Assembly: GCA_947073495.1 (NCBI GenBank)
Contig: CAMTMX010000018.1
Location: 1-43,331, forward strand
Reading direction: 5' to 3'
DNA from: an uncultured Porphyromonadaceae bacterium
GTDB taxonomy: Bacteria; Bacteroidota; Bacteroidia; Bacteroidales; Muribaculaceae
DNA: 43,331 nucleotides
The notes under the pieces were generated by a model. The model searched no databases, was not told the DNA's origin, and worked only from the letters and a program-made list of their open reading frames with translations. Within the stretch, counting starts at the first letter, position 1. Every line of letters begins with the position of its first letter. Shown here piece after piece: positions 16,666 through 24,432 of the stretch. The position numbers were made by a program, and so were the translations under genes.

Positions 16666-17580
16666 TCAGAATATAGATTCCCGGGTCTTAGTGGTGAGTA
16701 GTTCAAGAGCCTTCATGCCCATTATTGAATTCCCTTTCTGATTCAATCTTGGGGACCATACCACAACTGAATATCTCATGGGATATACTGCCGCTATGCC
16801 TCCCCCTACCCCACTCTTGCCGGGCAGTCCTACGAGGAAAGAAAATTCTCCAGCCTCATCATAAAAACCGCAGGTCTGCATTATTGCATTGATTCGTTTC
16901 ACCTGTGATGATGAAAGATCCACGCCGTGGAATGAGAAGTGGGTCTTATGGTCTGCGAAAGCAAGGAATGCTTTTGCAAGATCTTTGCATGTCATCTCTA
17001 CCGAGCATAAAAGGAAATAGAAATGCAGCACCTCTTCTATTTCTCCATCCAGATTGTGGTGATATTTTAGAAGGTTGGCTATCGCTGCGTTAAGATAACC
17101 TTTTTCCCGTTCCGAATGTGCCACTTCCTCATTATAGTTGATGAGAGGGTTGCCGGAGAGTTCCCTGATGAATTCAATGAAATCTTCTTTCGGATTCGGG
17201 AGTCTCCCCAAGAGAATGTCTGCCACAACTATGGCGCCGGCATTGATAAATGGGTTGCGCGGTTTCCCATGCTCAACTTCCAGCTGTATAAGCGAATTGA
17301 ATGATGTGCCGGATGGTTCTTTCCCTACCCGCTCCCATAAATCGTCGCCCATAAGGTTGAGCGCCATGGCGAGTGAAAAAACTTTAGATATACTTTGAAT
17401 GGAGAATGGCACATCCGCGTCCCCTTCCGAATAAACGTCTCCATGAATAGAGTGTATGCATATTCCGAATTGATCGGGATTTACTTTTGCAAGCGCCGGT
17501 ATGTAGTCAGCCTGTTTGCCTTTCCCCGCCAACGGTTGCACTTCTTTATAGATAGACTCGAGCACTTCTTGATATTTCAT
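16666..17580 (-). CDS. glsA: Glutaminase (GlsA family)
   Basis: This enzyme hydrolyses glutamine to glutamate and ammonia in the cytoplasm. It is a 304-aa serine-dependent glutaminase with a beta-lactamase-like fold. The S-x-x-K pair is Ser63/Lys66 in FSIQSISKVF. Other family landmarks are NPFINAGAI, the YLNAAIANLLK segment and the C-terminal LPGKSGVGGGI loop. The length is normal. The start is set at ATG 17580 (MKYQEV); a frame extension begins with TTG two codons earlier. It has its own promoter element and terminator. The ammonia could serve nitrogen supply or acid tolerance; the sequence does not decide. Confidence 0.95.
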   Translation of the reverse strand: MKYQEVLESIYKEVQPLAGKGKQADYIPALAKVNPDQFGICIHSIHGDVYSEGDADVPFSIQSISKVFSLAMALNLMGDDLWERVGKEPSGTSFNSLIQLEVEHGKPRNPFINAGAIVVADILLGRLPNPKEDFIEFIRELSGNPLINYNEEVAHSEREKGYLNAAIANLLKYHHNLDGEIEEVLHFYFLLCSVEMTCKDLAKAFLAFADHKTHFSFHGVDLSSSQVKRINAIMQTCGFYDEAGEFSFLVGLPGKSGVGGGIAAVYPMRYSVVVWSPRLNQKGNSIMGMKALELLTTKTRESIF

Positions 17581-17600
17581 AACCAAAAAAATTAGTGGTG

Positions 17601-17608
17601 CAAAATTA
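17601..17608 (-). promoter_or_regulatory. -7 promoter element of glsA
   Basis: TAATTTTG on the minus strand, an exact TAnnTTTG match, 21 nt before the chosen ATG, which supports that start. Confidence 0.5.
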
Positions 17609-17692
17609 ATATATCCTTATGAATCGAATGATAATTTTAAATGAAAATTTTGGGGGCCATCGATTGTTGTTGCAAAATGATATAAATCGTGA

Positions 17693-17735
17693 ATAAAAAG
17701 CCAATAATTTGCACTGTTATGCAAATTATTGGCTT
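17693..17735 (-). terminator. Terminator after the 17800-18228 gene
   Basis: AAGCCAATAATTTGCA and its reverse complement form a 16-bp stem, followed on the minus strand by TTTTTATTC. Confidence 0.75.
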
Positions 17736-17799
17736 GAATGACTAAGCGATAATATCAAATTGTTTTGACTTGAATAGACGCCTGACGGTTGGCGGAGGA

Positions 17800-18228
17800 T
17801 TATGCTTCAGCCAATGCCTGGAAATAGCAATCGGCGATAGCTGTCCATTCTTCAAGAGTGCCCTGCACGGTGTAGCCTTTCACCGCGTTCGGGTCGCCAA
17901 GGTCTTTGAGGGCGATATCTTCAGTCAATGTCACTACTGTCGGGGCGGCTTCCGTGTCAGGATTCCAAAAATCTTGAAATCTTATGGGGGCGCGGTCTTC
18001 CTCGATCAAATATAACACTCCTTCGTAACGGTATAATCCCATGATCTGAGCCACACGGGTTTTACCCGGTTCTTTCTTTGAATGGCATACCACTTCGGGA
18101 AGATAGGGGAATCCTGCTGTGGCGTTATTCCAAATAATGGCGCCGATGCCACGGCTTTTCATATCTTCAAGCATAGCTTGTTTAGCATCGGCAAAGGGAG
18201 CTGCCGATTGTTTGTTTGTGTTTTCCAT
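17800..18228 (-). CDS. Hypothetical cytoplasmic protein, 142 aa
   Basis: Family not recognised. The protein is soluble, acidic towards the C-terminus, with a helix (DAKQAMLEDMKSRG), then an alternating beta region (GIGAIIWNNATAGFPYLPEVV, GLYRYEGVLYLIEED) and a helical end (TLEEWTAIADCYFQALAEA). No signal peptide and no obvious catalytic motif. The ATG at 18228, normal codon use and a good terminator downstream support a real, single-gene transcript. A perfect palindrome lies 15 nt upstream of the start. Confidence 0.7.
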   Translation of the reverse strand: MENTNKQSAAPFADAKQAMLEDMKSRGIGAIIWNNATAGFPYLPEVVCHSKKEPGKTRVAQIMGLYRYEGVLYLIEEDRAPIRFQDFWNPDTEAAPTVVTLTEDIALKDLGDPNAVKGYTVQGTLEEWTAIADCYFQALAEA

Positions 18229-18242
18229 AAAGGTTATTTATT

Positions 18243-18254
18243 TGTTACGTAACA
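18243..18254. promoter_or_regulatory. Perfect 12-bp palindrome upstream of a hypothetical gene
   Basis: TGTTACGTAACA is fully self-complementary and lies just upstream of the ATG at 18228, where a repressor operator could sit. No partner site or regulator gene is visible, so this is only a candidate. Confidence 0.25.
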
Positions 18255-18317
18255 TAAAAAACGGACATATGGTCCGGTTTTATTTATACGTTCAAGCGTT
18301 CATATTGGTTCAATGAA

Positions 18318-18355
18318 AAGCGGTCGATTCACATCGACCGCTTTCAATACTTTTT
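18318..18355 (+). terminator. Hairpin with T-run in spacer
   Basis: AAGCGGTCGA and its reverse complement flank a 6-nt loop, followed by CAATACTTTTT. No plus-strand gene precedes it, so it may end an unseen RNA or be a stray structural element. Confidence 0.4.
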
Positions 18356-18527
18356 CGAACTAACCTAACATCATGAAACGATTTTCTGATATTAAGACAA
18401 ATTAGATGTTTGTTTTGTTCACAGAAAAATTTGATTTTTTTGAAAAAAATTAAATTTTAATGGATAAACGGGGATATCTTGGAATATTTGCCGTGATGTA
18501 GGCTTGCAACAATAGAGTGATATAAAA

Positions 18528-18604
18528 GAAGTTGTTTAAATTTTTTTACGGAGATTGATTTTATTATGGATTTTTACCTAAAAAGAAAAAATTTAAACAA
18601 CTTC
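18528..18604. repeat. 77-bp element with 19-bp perfect terminal inverted repeats
   Basis: The arm at 18529-18547 is the reverse complement of 18586-18604 (GAAGTTGTTTAAATTTTTT type). The spacer is 38 nt and AT-rich, with no coding. It sits 34 bp beyond the phytase stop, so it is either a MITE-like element or a long terminator. Confidence 0.6.
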
Positions 18605-18638
18605 AAATGTTTATAATCAAAGAGGCGGTCCACAGGGA

Positions 18639-19901
18639 TTACTTTTTTTGGCAGAAACTTATCCACTGTGTCCGTATGTATTTCCATGGAATAACTTTCC
18701 CGGAGGAAGATCCTTGAGGTGTCTGATATGGCATCGAAACCCAACTCCCGTTTAATCTGATCGAGACGAAATGCTCTCCCGATTTGTCTTTAAGCAGGAC
18801 TATCATTACGTTGGCTCCCAAAGGCGACACTTCCCAGTCTTTCCATTTCCCGGATATCTCATTGGCATTTCCTGTTGGTTCGTAACATCCCGGCAGTTGC
18901 ATGAGGGCGAAGAGCGGCATGACGGTTTCGGCATGTCCGAAACGGAGTTTACCAACCAGATTGCCGTTGTTGCCGTTTGCCGCTGAATCGGTGGTGTTGA
19001 TGATGTCTTGAAGCAATGTGCGGGCGCTTGCAGCCGGAAGGGTTGAAAATTTGCTTGCCGACCTCTGGTAATAGTGTTTGAGATTGCCTGCCTCCCAGCA
19101 TGTGCGGTATTCAGATTCAGAGAACCATTTTTCGGGCTGCCACGCCAATTGAGCGGCAGGTAATGACTGAACCACTCCATACATGTCGAGAGTCAGCTTC
19201 TTCATCTTTTCTGGTTCCATCACTTTGGTGAAGAGGGATTGAGCGGGATTGACAGGTACGTTTTCAGCTACGAAAGAGTCGTATGCCTTCAGCCAGTCGC
19301 CGTGTTCAAGATATTTCATATATGCTGAATCTGTGGAGAAGAAGCGTAGCATCGGATTGAACTGTCTTCCTTCTGACGCAGAGACCTCGATATATGAGGA
19401 ATGGCGTGTGAGCTCGTGGCAGAGTTCATACATTGTCATCACCACGCGGGGAACGTATGTGGCGATAGCCTCCACCCTACCCTTTTTCAAGAGGTCAGGG
19501 ACTATTGCCGCCATCTGTTTCCCGAGACGCTGTTCCTCATATTTGCCTACGGCGTTTAATGCTCCCCAGTTCCCGTCGGTGACAGAGTCCACGCTTTGAA
19601 GAAGAATCAGGAATTCCTCACCTTTGTCAGACAGATAACCTTCTGATTTAGCTTTTGCTAACTCTTTTTGGAGTGCCTCCACTTTCTTTTCGGAAGATAG
19701 GAACCGCGCACCATGGCGAGCCATATAATTTATGAAAACGGGAGTCATGGAGTTATCCCAAGGGGCAATTGTGTCGCATTGTGAGAAATCAAACGGCATC
19801 ATGGTGCCGTTTAGTTGCGGAGGAAATGATTGGGCATATGTGGGAAAGATAGCGATCATCGCTATCAACAACGGGATACAATGTGTGATAAGTCTTTTCA
19901 T
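18639..19901 (-). CDS. MINPP-type histidine phosphatase (inositol polyphosphate phosphatase / phytase)
   Basis: This is a 420-aa exported branch-2 histidine phosphatase of the multiple-inositol-polyphosphate-phosphatase group, as in gut Bacteroides. Signal peptide residues 1-23 end in TYAQ. The catalytic motif RHGARF has His63, and the HAE motif (His323-Glu325) in FGHAETVMP supplies the acid, as in MINPP rather than the HD of AppA-type phytases. Expected activity is stepwise removal of phosphate from inositol hexakisphosphate in the periplasm or outside. The next gene upstream (20925-19996) is also a secreted phosphoesterase, 94 nt away with no promoter seen between, so they may be co-transcribed. 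A 19-bp hairpin abuts the start codon. Confidence 0.9.
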   Translation of the reverse strand: MKRLITHCIPLLIAMIAIFPTYAQSFPPQLNGTMMPFDFSQCDTIAPWDNSMTPVFINYMARHGARFLSSEKKVEALQKELAKAKSEGYLSDKGEEFLILLQSVDSVTDGNWGALNAVGKYEEQRLGKQMAAIVPDLLKKGRVEAIATYVPRVVMTMYELCHELTRHSSYIEVSASEGRQFNPMLRFFSTDSAYMKYLEHGDWLKAYDSFVAENVPVNPAQSLFTKVMEPEKMKKLTLDMYGVVQSLPAAQLAWQPEKWFSESEYRTCWEAGNLKHYYQRSASKFSTLPAASARTLLQDIINTTDSAANGNNGNLVGKLRFGHAETVMPLFALMQLPGCYEPTGNANEISGKWKDWEVSPLGANVMIVLLKDKSGEHFVSIRLNGSWVSMPYQTPQGSSSGKVIPWKYIRTQWISFCQKK

Positions 19902-19902
19902 A

Positions 19903-19943
19903 AGGAAACGGAATTGTTTAACTCTTAAACAATTCCGTTTCCT
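19903..19943. promoter_or_regulatory. 19-bp perfect hairpin abutting the phytase start codon
   Basis: Arms 19903-19921 and 19925-19943 are exact complements with a 3-nt loop. On the minus-strand mRNA the 3' arm ends 1 nt before the AUG at 19901. There is no U-run after it, so it does not look like an ordinary terminator of the upstream gene. Confidence 0.7.
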
Positions 19944-19995
19944 ATAAGTTTATGTTACCTGATTTAGTTACGTCAATAATTACGCTATATGTTTT

Positions 19996-20925
19996 TTATT
20001 TCTGTCTGGTAATTTCATAGATGCTGGCTATGTTGCGACCTGTCCATGCCTGGGGCAGTTCTATGCCTAATATATTGGCTATGGTGGCGGCGACGTCATA
20101 TTGCATCATAACGTCTGTGATTTTGTTCCCTTTTTTAATATCCTTGCCATAAATAATAAAAGGGGTCTCCATCTCCATCATTGTTATGCCACCATGATTC
20201 TTGTTTATCCCTCCATGATCGGCAGTCACGATTATGACTGTGTCATCAATGACTCCGGCTTTTTTGACTGCATCTACAATTCTGCCTACGTAAGAGTCGA
20301 GCCGGGTAAGTATGGAGTAATATTCCGGAGTGTCGTGCCCTGCCGAATGTCCGGTGTGGTCTGGTTCGTCGAAGCATATGGCTACCAATTCCGGACGTTT
20401 CTCCACAATATATTTTTCTGCCATATCACACAATGCCCCCGGATTTTCTGCAGTCGGGAATGCTTGCTGATGATGGCTTAAAGACAAGGTGTCTACAAGA
20501 TGCTTGATGCCGTCCCATTCATAAAGCACACCGATTTCAGCATCCGGACGGGCATCTCTTGTGATACTGAATATAGTTGGGAAAATACCATGATTGTTCA
20601 CTACGGGAGAGGGTATTTCCGGAGTCTTGGAGCCCCATGTGGTGTAGCCGTGTATTTCAGTCGGGGCACCCATAAACATAGCAGCCCAATTGGGGGCGCT
20701 TGAAGAAGGTAGCACACTTCTTTTCGCAAGGGTAAAGCTCCCTTCTTTCATAAGATTCTTCACATTGGGCATGTCAGCCTTTTCAACACTGTATGCCCCC
20801 CATCCATCGAGACCAATGAGGACAACATGCTTTGCCAGAGGAATGTTGTGTGTTTCAGCAATTGCTGTGTTCAGATTTGCTGCCAACGCGCATAAAAGGG
20901 AAATAATCAAATTTTTGGTGTTCAT
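19996..20925 (-). CDS. Exported type I phosphodiesterase / nucleotide pyrophosphatase
   Basis: This is a 309-aa member of the alkaline-phosphatase superfamily, NPP-like. Signal peptide residues 1-23 end at TAIAE. The metal-binding Asp40 is in LIGLDGWG, the nucleophile is probably Ser76 (SSAPNW, where many NPPs have Thr), and DHTGHSAGHD and TADHGG carry the remaining metal ligands. It is a bit shorter than typical NPPs. Substrates could be nucleotide pyrophosphates or phosphodiesters. With the phytase downstream it probably serves extracellular phosphate release. It has its own promoter element. Confidence 0.88.
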   Translation of the reverse strand: MNTKNLIISLLCALAANLNTAIAETHNIPLAKHVVLIGLDGWGAYSVEKADMPNVKNLMKEGSFTLAKRSVLPSSSAPNWAAMFMGAPTEIHGYTTWGSKTPEIPSPVVNNHGIFPTIFSITRDARPDAEIGVLYEWDGIKHLVDTLSLSHHQQAFPTAENPGALCDMAEKYIVEKRPELVAICFDEPDHTGHSAGHDTPEYYSILTRLDSYVGRIVDAVKKAGVIDDTVIIVTADHGGINKNHGGITMMEMETPFIIYGKDIKKGNKITDVMMQYDVAATIANILGIELPQAWTGRNIASIYEITRQK

Positions 20926-20947
20926 GGTTAGATGTGTTAATATACTG

Positions 20948-20955
20948 CAAATATA
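20948..20955 (-). promoter_or_regulatory. -7 promoter element of the phosphodiesterase gene
   Basis: TATATTTG on the minus strand, 23 nt before the ATG at 20925, with TTTC at 20975-20978 as an imperfect -33. Confidence 0.5.
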
Positions 20956-21002
20956 AAACCATCATTTTTATCCGGAAATGATTTTTCAGATAAAAATGAT
21001 GG
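20956..21002 (-). terminator. mfd terminator
   Basis: A perfect 14-bp stem (20959-20972 with 20989-21002), 16-nt loop, then TTTTATATTT on the minus strand. The T-run overlaps the next gene's -7 element, packing terminator and promoter together. Confidence 0.7.
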
Positions 21003-21030
21003 ATTATTTTACGGTTTCAGCTTTGCAGTA

Positions 21031-24000
21031 TCAGACCGGAGTGGCGGATTCCATTGCCGAGAGAATGGATAGAGCCTCTGTGACGGAAGTCACCTTGTCT
21101 ATCAGGATGGATCGTTTCCCTTTCACGTCGCGGAGTTCACAACGGAGCGGGTTTGACTGGAGATAAGACAGCACTTTCCCGAAAGCCGGGCTTTGATAGT
21201 ATGCCTTATTATCGTCGCCGACAAAGTAGACTCTCAGTTTGTTCCCCTTCAAGGCAAGACGCTCGATGCCGAGACGACGAGCTGACATCCTTAAGGGAAC
21301 CACCTTGATAAGTTCTTCTGAAATGGCAGGAATTGTGCCGAACCTGTCTTTAAGATGGGTGCGGAATTCTTCGATCTGTGCGGGGGTCTCCATATTGTCA
21401 AGTTGTTGATAGAGACTGATACGCTCGCTTTCCTGCGGCACGTAGTCCGGGGGGAGACGAAGTTCAAGGTCGCTCTCGATAGTACAGTCGGCAACAAACT
21501 CCTCTTCTTTGCCGGCGTTGAGATCATCAAACTCTTCGGCAAATTCCTCCGTCTTCAATTCAAGGACGGATTCCTTCAGGATTTTCTGATATGCCTCGTA
21601 ACCAAGGTCTGCTATAAATCCGCTCTGCTCGGCTCCGAGCAGGTTGCCGGCGCCGCGGATGTCAAGGTCTTGCATGGCGATATGGATTCCGCTTCCGAGA
21701 TCGCTGAAATTCTCGATAGCCTGAAGTCTTCTCCGAGCCACAGGGGTGAGAGGGTTACCCGGAGGTACAAGTAGATAGCAGAACGCTTTCTTATTGTTGC
21801 GCCCTACCCTTCCGCGCAGCTGATGAAGCTCGCTCAGACCGAAATTCTGTGCATTATTGATAAGAATTGTGTTTACATTCGGCATGTCGATACCGTTCTC
21901 TACGATGGTGGTTGACAGCAACACATCGTAGTCGTGGGCTGCAAAATCAAGGATCGCTTTCTCAAGTTTTTCCGGAGGCATCTGTCCGTGTGCTGTCACG
22001 ATCCGTATGCCGGGAACCAGTCTGCGCAAAGTGTTTTCAATCGTGGCGAGGTTCTCGATACGGTTGGAAATGAAGAACACCTGCCCGTTTCTGCTTAATT
22101 CAAACGCCACAGCCTCCTTTATCACATCGTCGTCAAAAGTCGACACATTGGTCACGATCGGCTGACGGTTTGCCGGAGGGGTGTTGAGGGAAGAAAGGTC
22201 GCGCGCCCCCATCAGAGAGAACTGTAGAGTCCGTGGAATGGGGGTGGCGCTCATTGTCAGGGTGTCGACATTCACTTTAAGCTGTTTAAGTTTCTCCTTT
22301 ACGGCAACCCCAAACTTTTGTTCCTCGTCGACAATCAGAAGACCGAGATCTTTGAATTTCACCCCCTTCCCTATTAGTTTGTGGGTGCCTATGATGATAT
22401 CCACTTTCCCGGCTTCAAGGTCTGCGAGAATTTGCTTCACCTCTTTCGGTTTCTTGGCGCGTGAAATAAATTCCACTCTCACGGGGAGATCTTTAAGACG
22501 TTCGGAAAAAGTGTGATAGTGCTGCATGGCGAGCACCGTTGTGGGTACGAGCACAGCGGTCTGTTTGCTGTCGGCGGCAGCCTTGAAGGCGGCGCGTATC
22601 GCTATTTCCGTCTTCCCGAATCCAACGTCGCCACAGATAAGACGGTCCATGGGACGTGCCGATTCCATATCGGCTTTTACGTCTTTTGTGGCTTTAAGCT
22701 GATCCGGGGTGTCTTCATAAATGAAACTTGCTTCCAATTCTTGTTGGAGGTAGGAGTCGGGAGCGAATGCGAACCCTTTTTCCTGACGGCGCGCGGCGTA
22801 AAGTTTTATAAGGTCGCGCGCGATATCCTTCATCTTGGTCTTTGTCTTGTCTTTCAGGCGTTGCCATGCTCCGGAGCCAAGTTTGCTGATTTTCGGAGGG
22901 ACCCCTTCCTTTCCGCGATATTTCGACAGTTTGTGGAGCGCATGGATGGAGACGAGCACCATGTCGTCGTTTTGGAACAGGAGCTTTATCATCTCCTGCG
23001 GGCGTCCGTTGACGTCGGTCTTCACAAGCCCGCCGAACTTGGCGATGCCATGATCTATGTGCACGATATAGTCGCCCGTTTCGATCTGCTGCAGTTCCTT
23101 AAGCGACAAGGCAAGTTTTCCGCCGCGGGCCCGGTCGCTTTTGAGATTGTATTTATGGAAGCGGTCGAAAATCTGGTGGTCTGTGAAAAAGCAGTATTTT
23201 GTTTCGTGGTCAACAAATCCTTCATGGATTGTATGATCCACGGGAGTGAAGTTGATTTTGTCGCCACGGTCTTCAAAGATCGCTTTCAGACGTTCGTTCT
23301 GGTAGGGTGTGTCACTAAGAATCAGAATCTGATACCCTTCGGAAAGGAATTTTGTGAAAGATTCAGATATGAGATTGAAATTTTTGTGGTATATGGTCTG
23401 GAGGGAGCAGTCGAAGTGCAGGGTGGCGTTGGGGTTTAGGGTCGAGGGTTGAGGGTTTAGGGTCGAATGATCATCGTCTTTGGGTATGAGCGGGGAAAGG
23501 GTCGAATTGCCGAACTCTATCAGTTTCATCTTGCCGAGACGGTTTACGAAAGCATCGTAGTCAACCACATTTTTCATTGCGTCAGTCTCCCCTTCGCCTG
23601 TGACAACCACCGCGTCGGAAAGAGTTTCGGTAGAAATGGTTTTGATCCGGCTTGTCAACCAGTCGACCGACTGACAGATCACAACCGTGGATGAGTCAGT
23701 AAACTCCAGCAGGCTCACTCCGTCGTTGGTGTCCGCACCCATTCCTGCGGGAATTATCGAAACTTCTTCAAGTCTTGTTTCAGAGAGTTGGGTCTCGACA
23801 TTGAACGCACGGATGGAGTCGATCTCATCATCGAAAAAGTCTATACGGTAAGGGAGTTCTCCGGAAAATGAATAGACGTCGAGAATTGATCCGCGCACGG
23901 CAAACTGACCCGGTTCATACACATAGTCAACTTCTTTGAAACCTAATTCACGCAACCTGACCCTGACCTTCCCCATGTCGGCTTTCCTGCCTGAATGGAG

Positions 24001-24432
24001 CTCGAGGGTAAGGTCGGAGAGAGTCTTTGCCGGGGGAACTTTTTCGGCAAGCGCCTCCGGGCATGTCACCACCCATGTCGGATGGTCTTTCCGTTTCCAT
24101 GAATCGAGGGTCTCTGTTCTCAAGATCCTTGACGGGGCGTCCGGCTGACCGTATTTTATGTCTCGCCGATACCCGCTCGGAAATATCGCGGCGCGATCCT
24201 CGCCAGCAATCTGGCATAGGTCATGATAGATGTAGCCGGCGGCATCAATGTCGTCGGCTACTATGATATATGGGGTTTTACGAGGTTTAAGGGCTGCGAA
24301 CAGCATTGCCGGTGCGCTTCCCTTCAAACCGGAGAGCGCGATGCGCTCTGTTTTCTTGTCGTCAATAAGGGTCTCCAACGCTTTTATGCGTGCGGGAGTG
24401 GCGAAAAGACTGTCAGCTTCTCTTAGTTTCAC
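21031..24432 (-). CDS. mfd: Transcription-repair coupling factor Mfd
   Basis: This 1133-aa ATP-dependent translocase removes stalled RNA polymerase and recruits the UvrA excision machinery. Order: UvrB-like N-terminal modules (about 1-310), RNA-polymerase-interacting domain around IETGDYIVHIDHGIAKFGGL, helicase motor with Walker A GDVGFGKTE (from about Gly600), DEEQ box (about 700) and SATPIPRTL, then the C-terminal TRCF domain. The start is a GTG at 24432 that overlaps the stop of the upstream protease gene as GTGA, implying coupled translation. Residues about 323-336 (STLNPQPSTLNPNA) are a 7-residue repeat encoded by five 7-nt DNA units, an odd insertion between the UvrB-like region and the rest. 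Confidence 0.96.
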   Translation of the reverse strand: MKLREADSLFATPARIKALETLIDDKKTERIALSGLKGSAPAMLFAALKPRKTPYIIVADDIDAAGYIYHDLCQIAGEDRAAIFPSGYRRDIKYGQPDAPSRILRTETLDSWKRKDHPTWVVTCPEALAEKVPPAKTLSDLTLELHSGRKADMGKVRVRLRELGFKEVDYVYEPGQFAVRGSILDVYSFSGELPYRIDFFDDEIDSIRAFNVETQLSETRLEEVSIIPAGMGADTNDGVSLLEFTDSSTVVICQSVDWLTSRIKTISTETLSDAVVVTGEGETDAMKNVVDYDAFVNRLGKMKLIEFGNSTLSPLIPKDDDHSTLNPQPSTLNPNATLHFDCSLQTIYHKNFNLISESFTKFLSEGYQILILSDTPYQNERLKAIFEDRGDKINFTPVDHTIHEGFVDHETKYCFFTDHQIFDRFHKYNLKSDRARGGKLALSLKELQQIETGDYIVHIDHGIAKFGGLVKTDVNGRPQEMIKLLFQNDDMVLVSIHALHKLSKYRGKEGVPPKISKLGSGAWQRLKDKTKTKMKDIARDLIKLYAARRQEKGFAFAPDSYLQQELEASFIYEDTPDQLKATKDVKADMESARPMDRLICGDVGFGKTEIAIRAAFKAAADSKQTAVLVPTTVLAMQHYHTFSERLKDLPVRVEFISRAKKPKEVKQILADLEAGKVDIIIGTHKLIGKGVKFKDLGLLIVDEEQKFGVAVKEKLKQLKVNVDTLTMSATPIPRTLQFSLMGARDLSSLNTPPANRQPIVTNVSTFDDDVIKEAVAFELSRNGQVFFISNRIENLATIENTLRRLVPGIRIVTAHGQMPPEKLEKAILDFAAHDYDVLLSTTIVENGIDMPNVNTILINNAQNFGLSELHQLRGRVGRNNKKAFCYLLVPPGNPLTPVARRRLQAIENFSDLGSGIHIAMQDLDIRGAGNLLGAEQSGFIADLGYEAYQKILKESVLELKTEEFAEEFDDLNAGKEEEFVADCTIESDLELRLPPDYVPQESERISLYQQLDNMETPAQIEEFRTHLKDRFGTIPAISEELIKVVPLRMSARRLGIERLALKGNKLRVYFVGDDNKAYYQSPAFGKVLSYLQSNPLRCELRDVKGKRSILIDKVTSVTEALSILSAMESATPV
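23431..23465. repeat. Heptamer array inside mfd
   Basis: Five exact-length units on the plus strand: GGGGTTT, AGGGTCG, AGGGTTG, AGGGTTT, AGGGTCG. Because three units make 21 nt, the array stays in frame and yields a seven-residue protein repeat. Confidence 0.8.

Noticed and set aside
22513..23439. 308-codon open frame opposite mfd
   Set aside because: It lies wholly antisense to conserved Mfd helicase and RNA-polymerase-interacting regions; it is a by-product of the real gene's codon bias.
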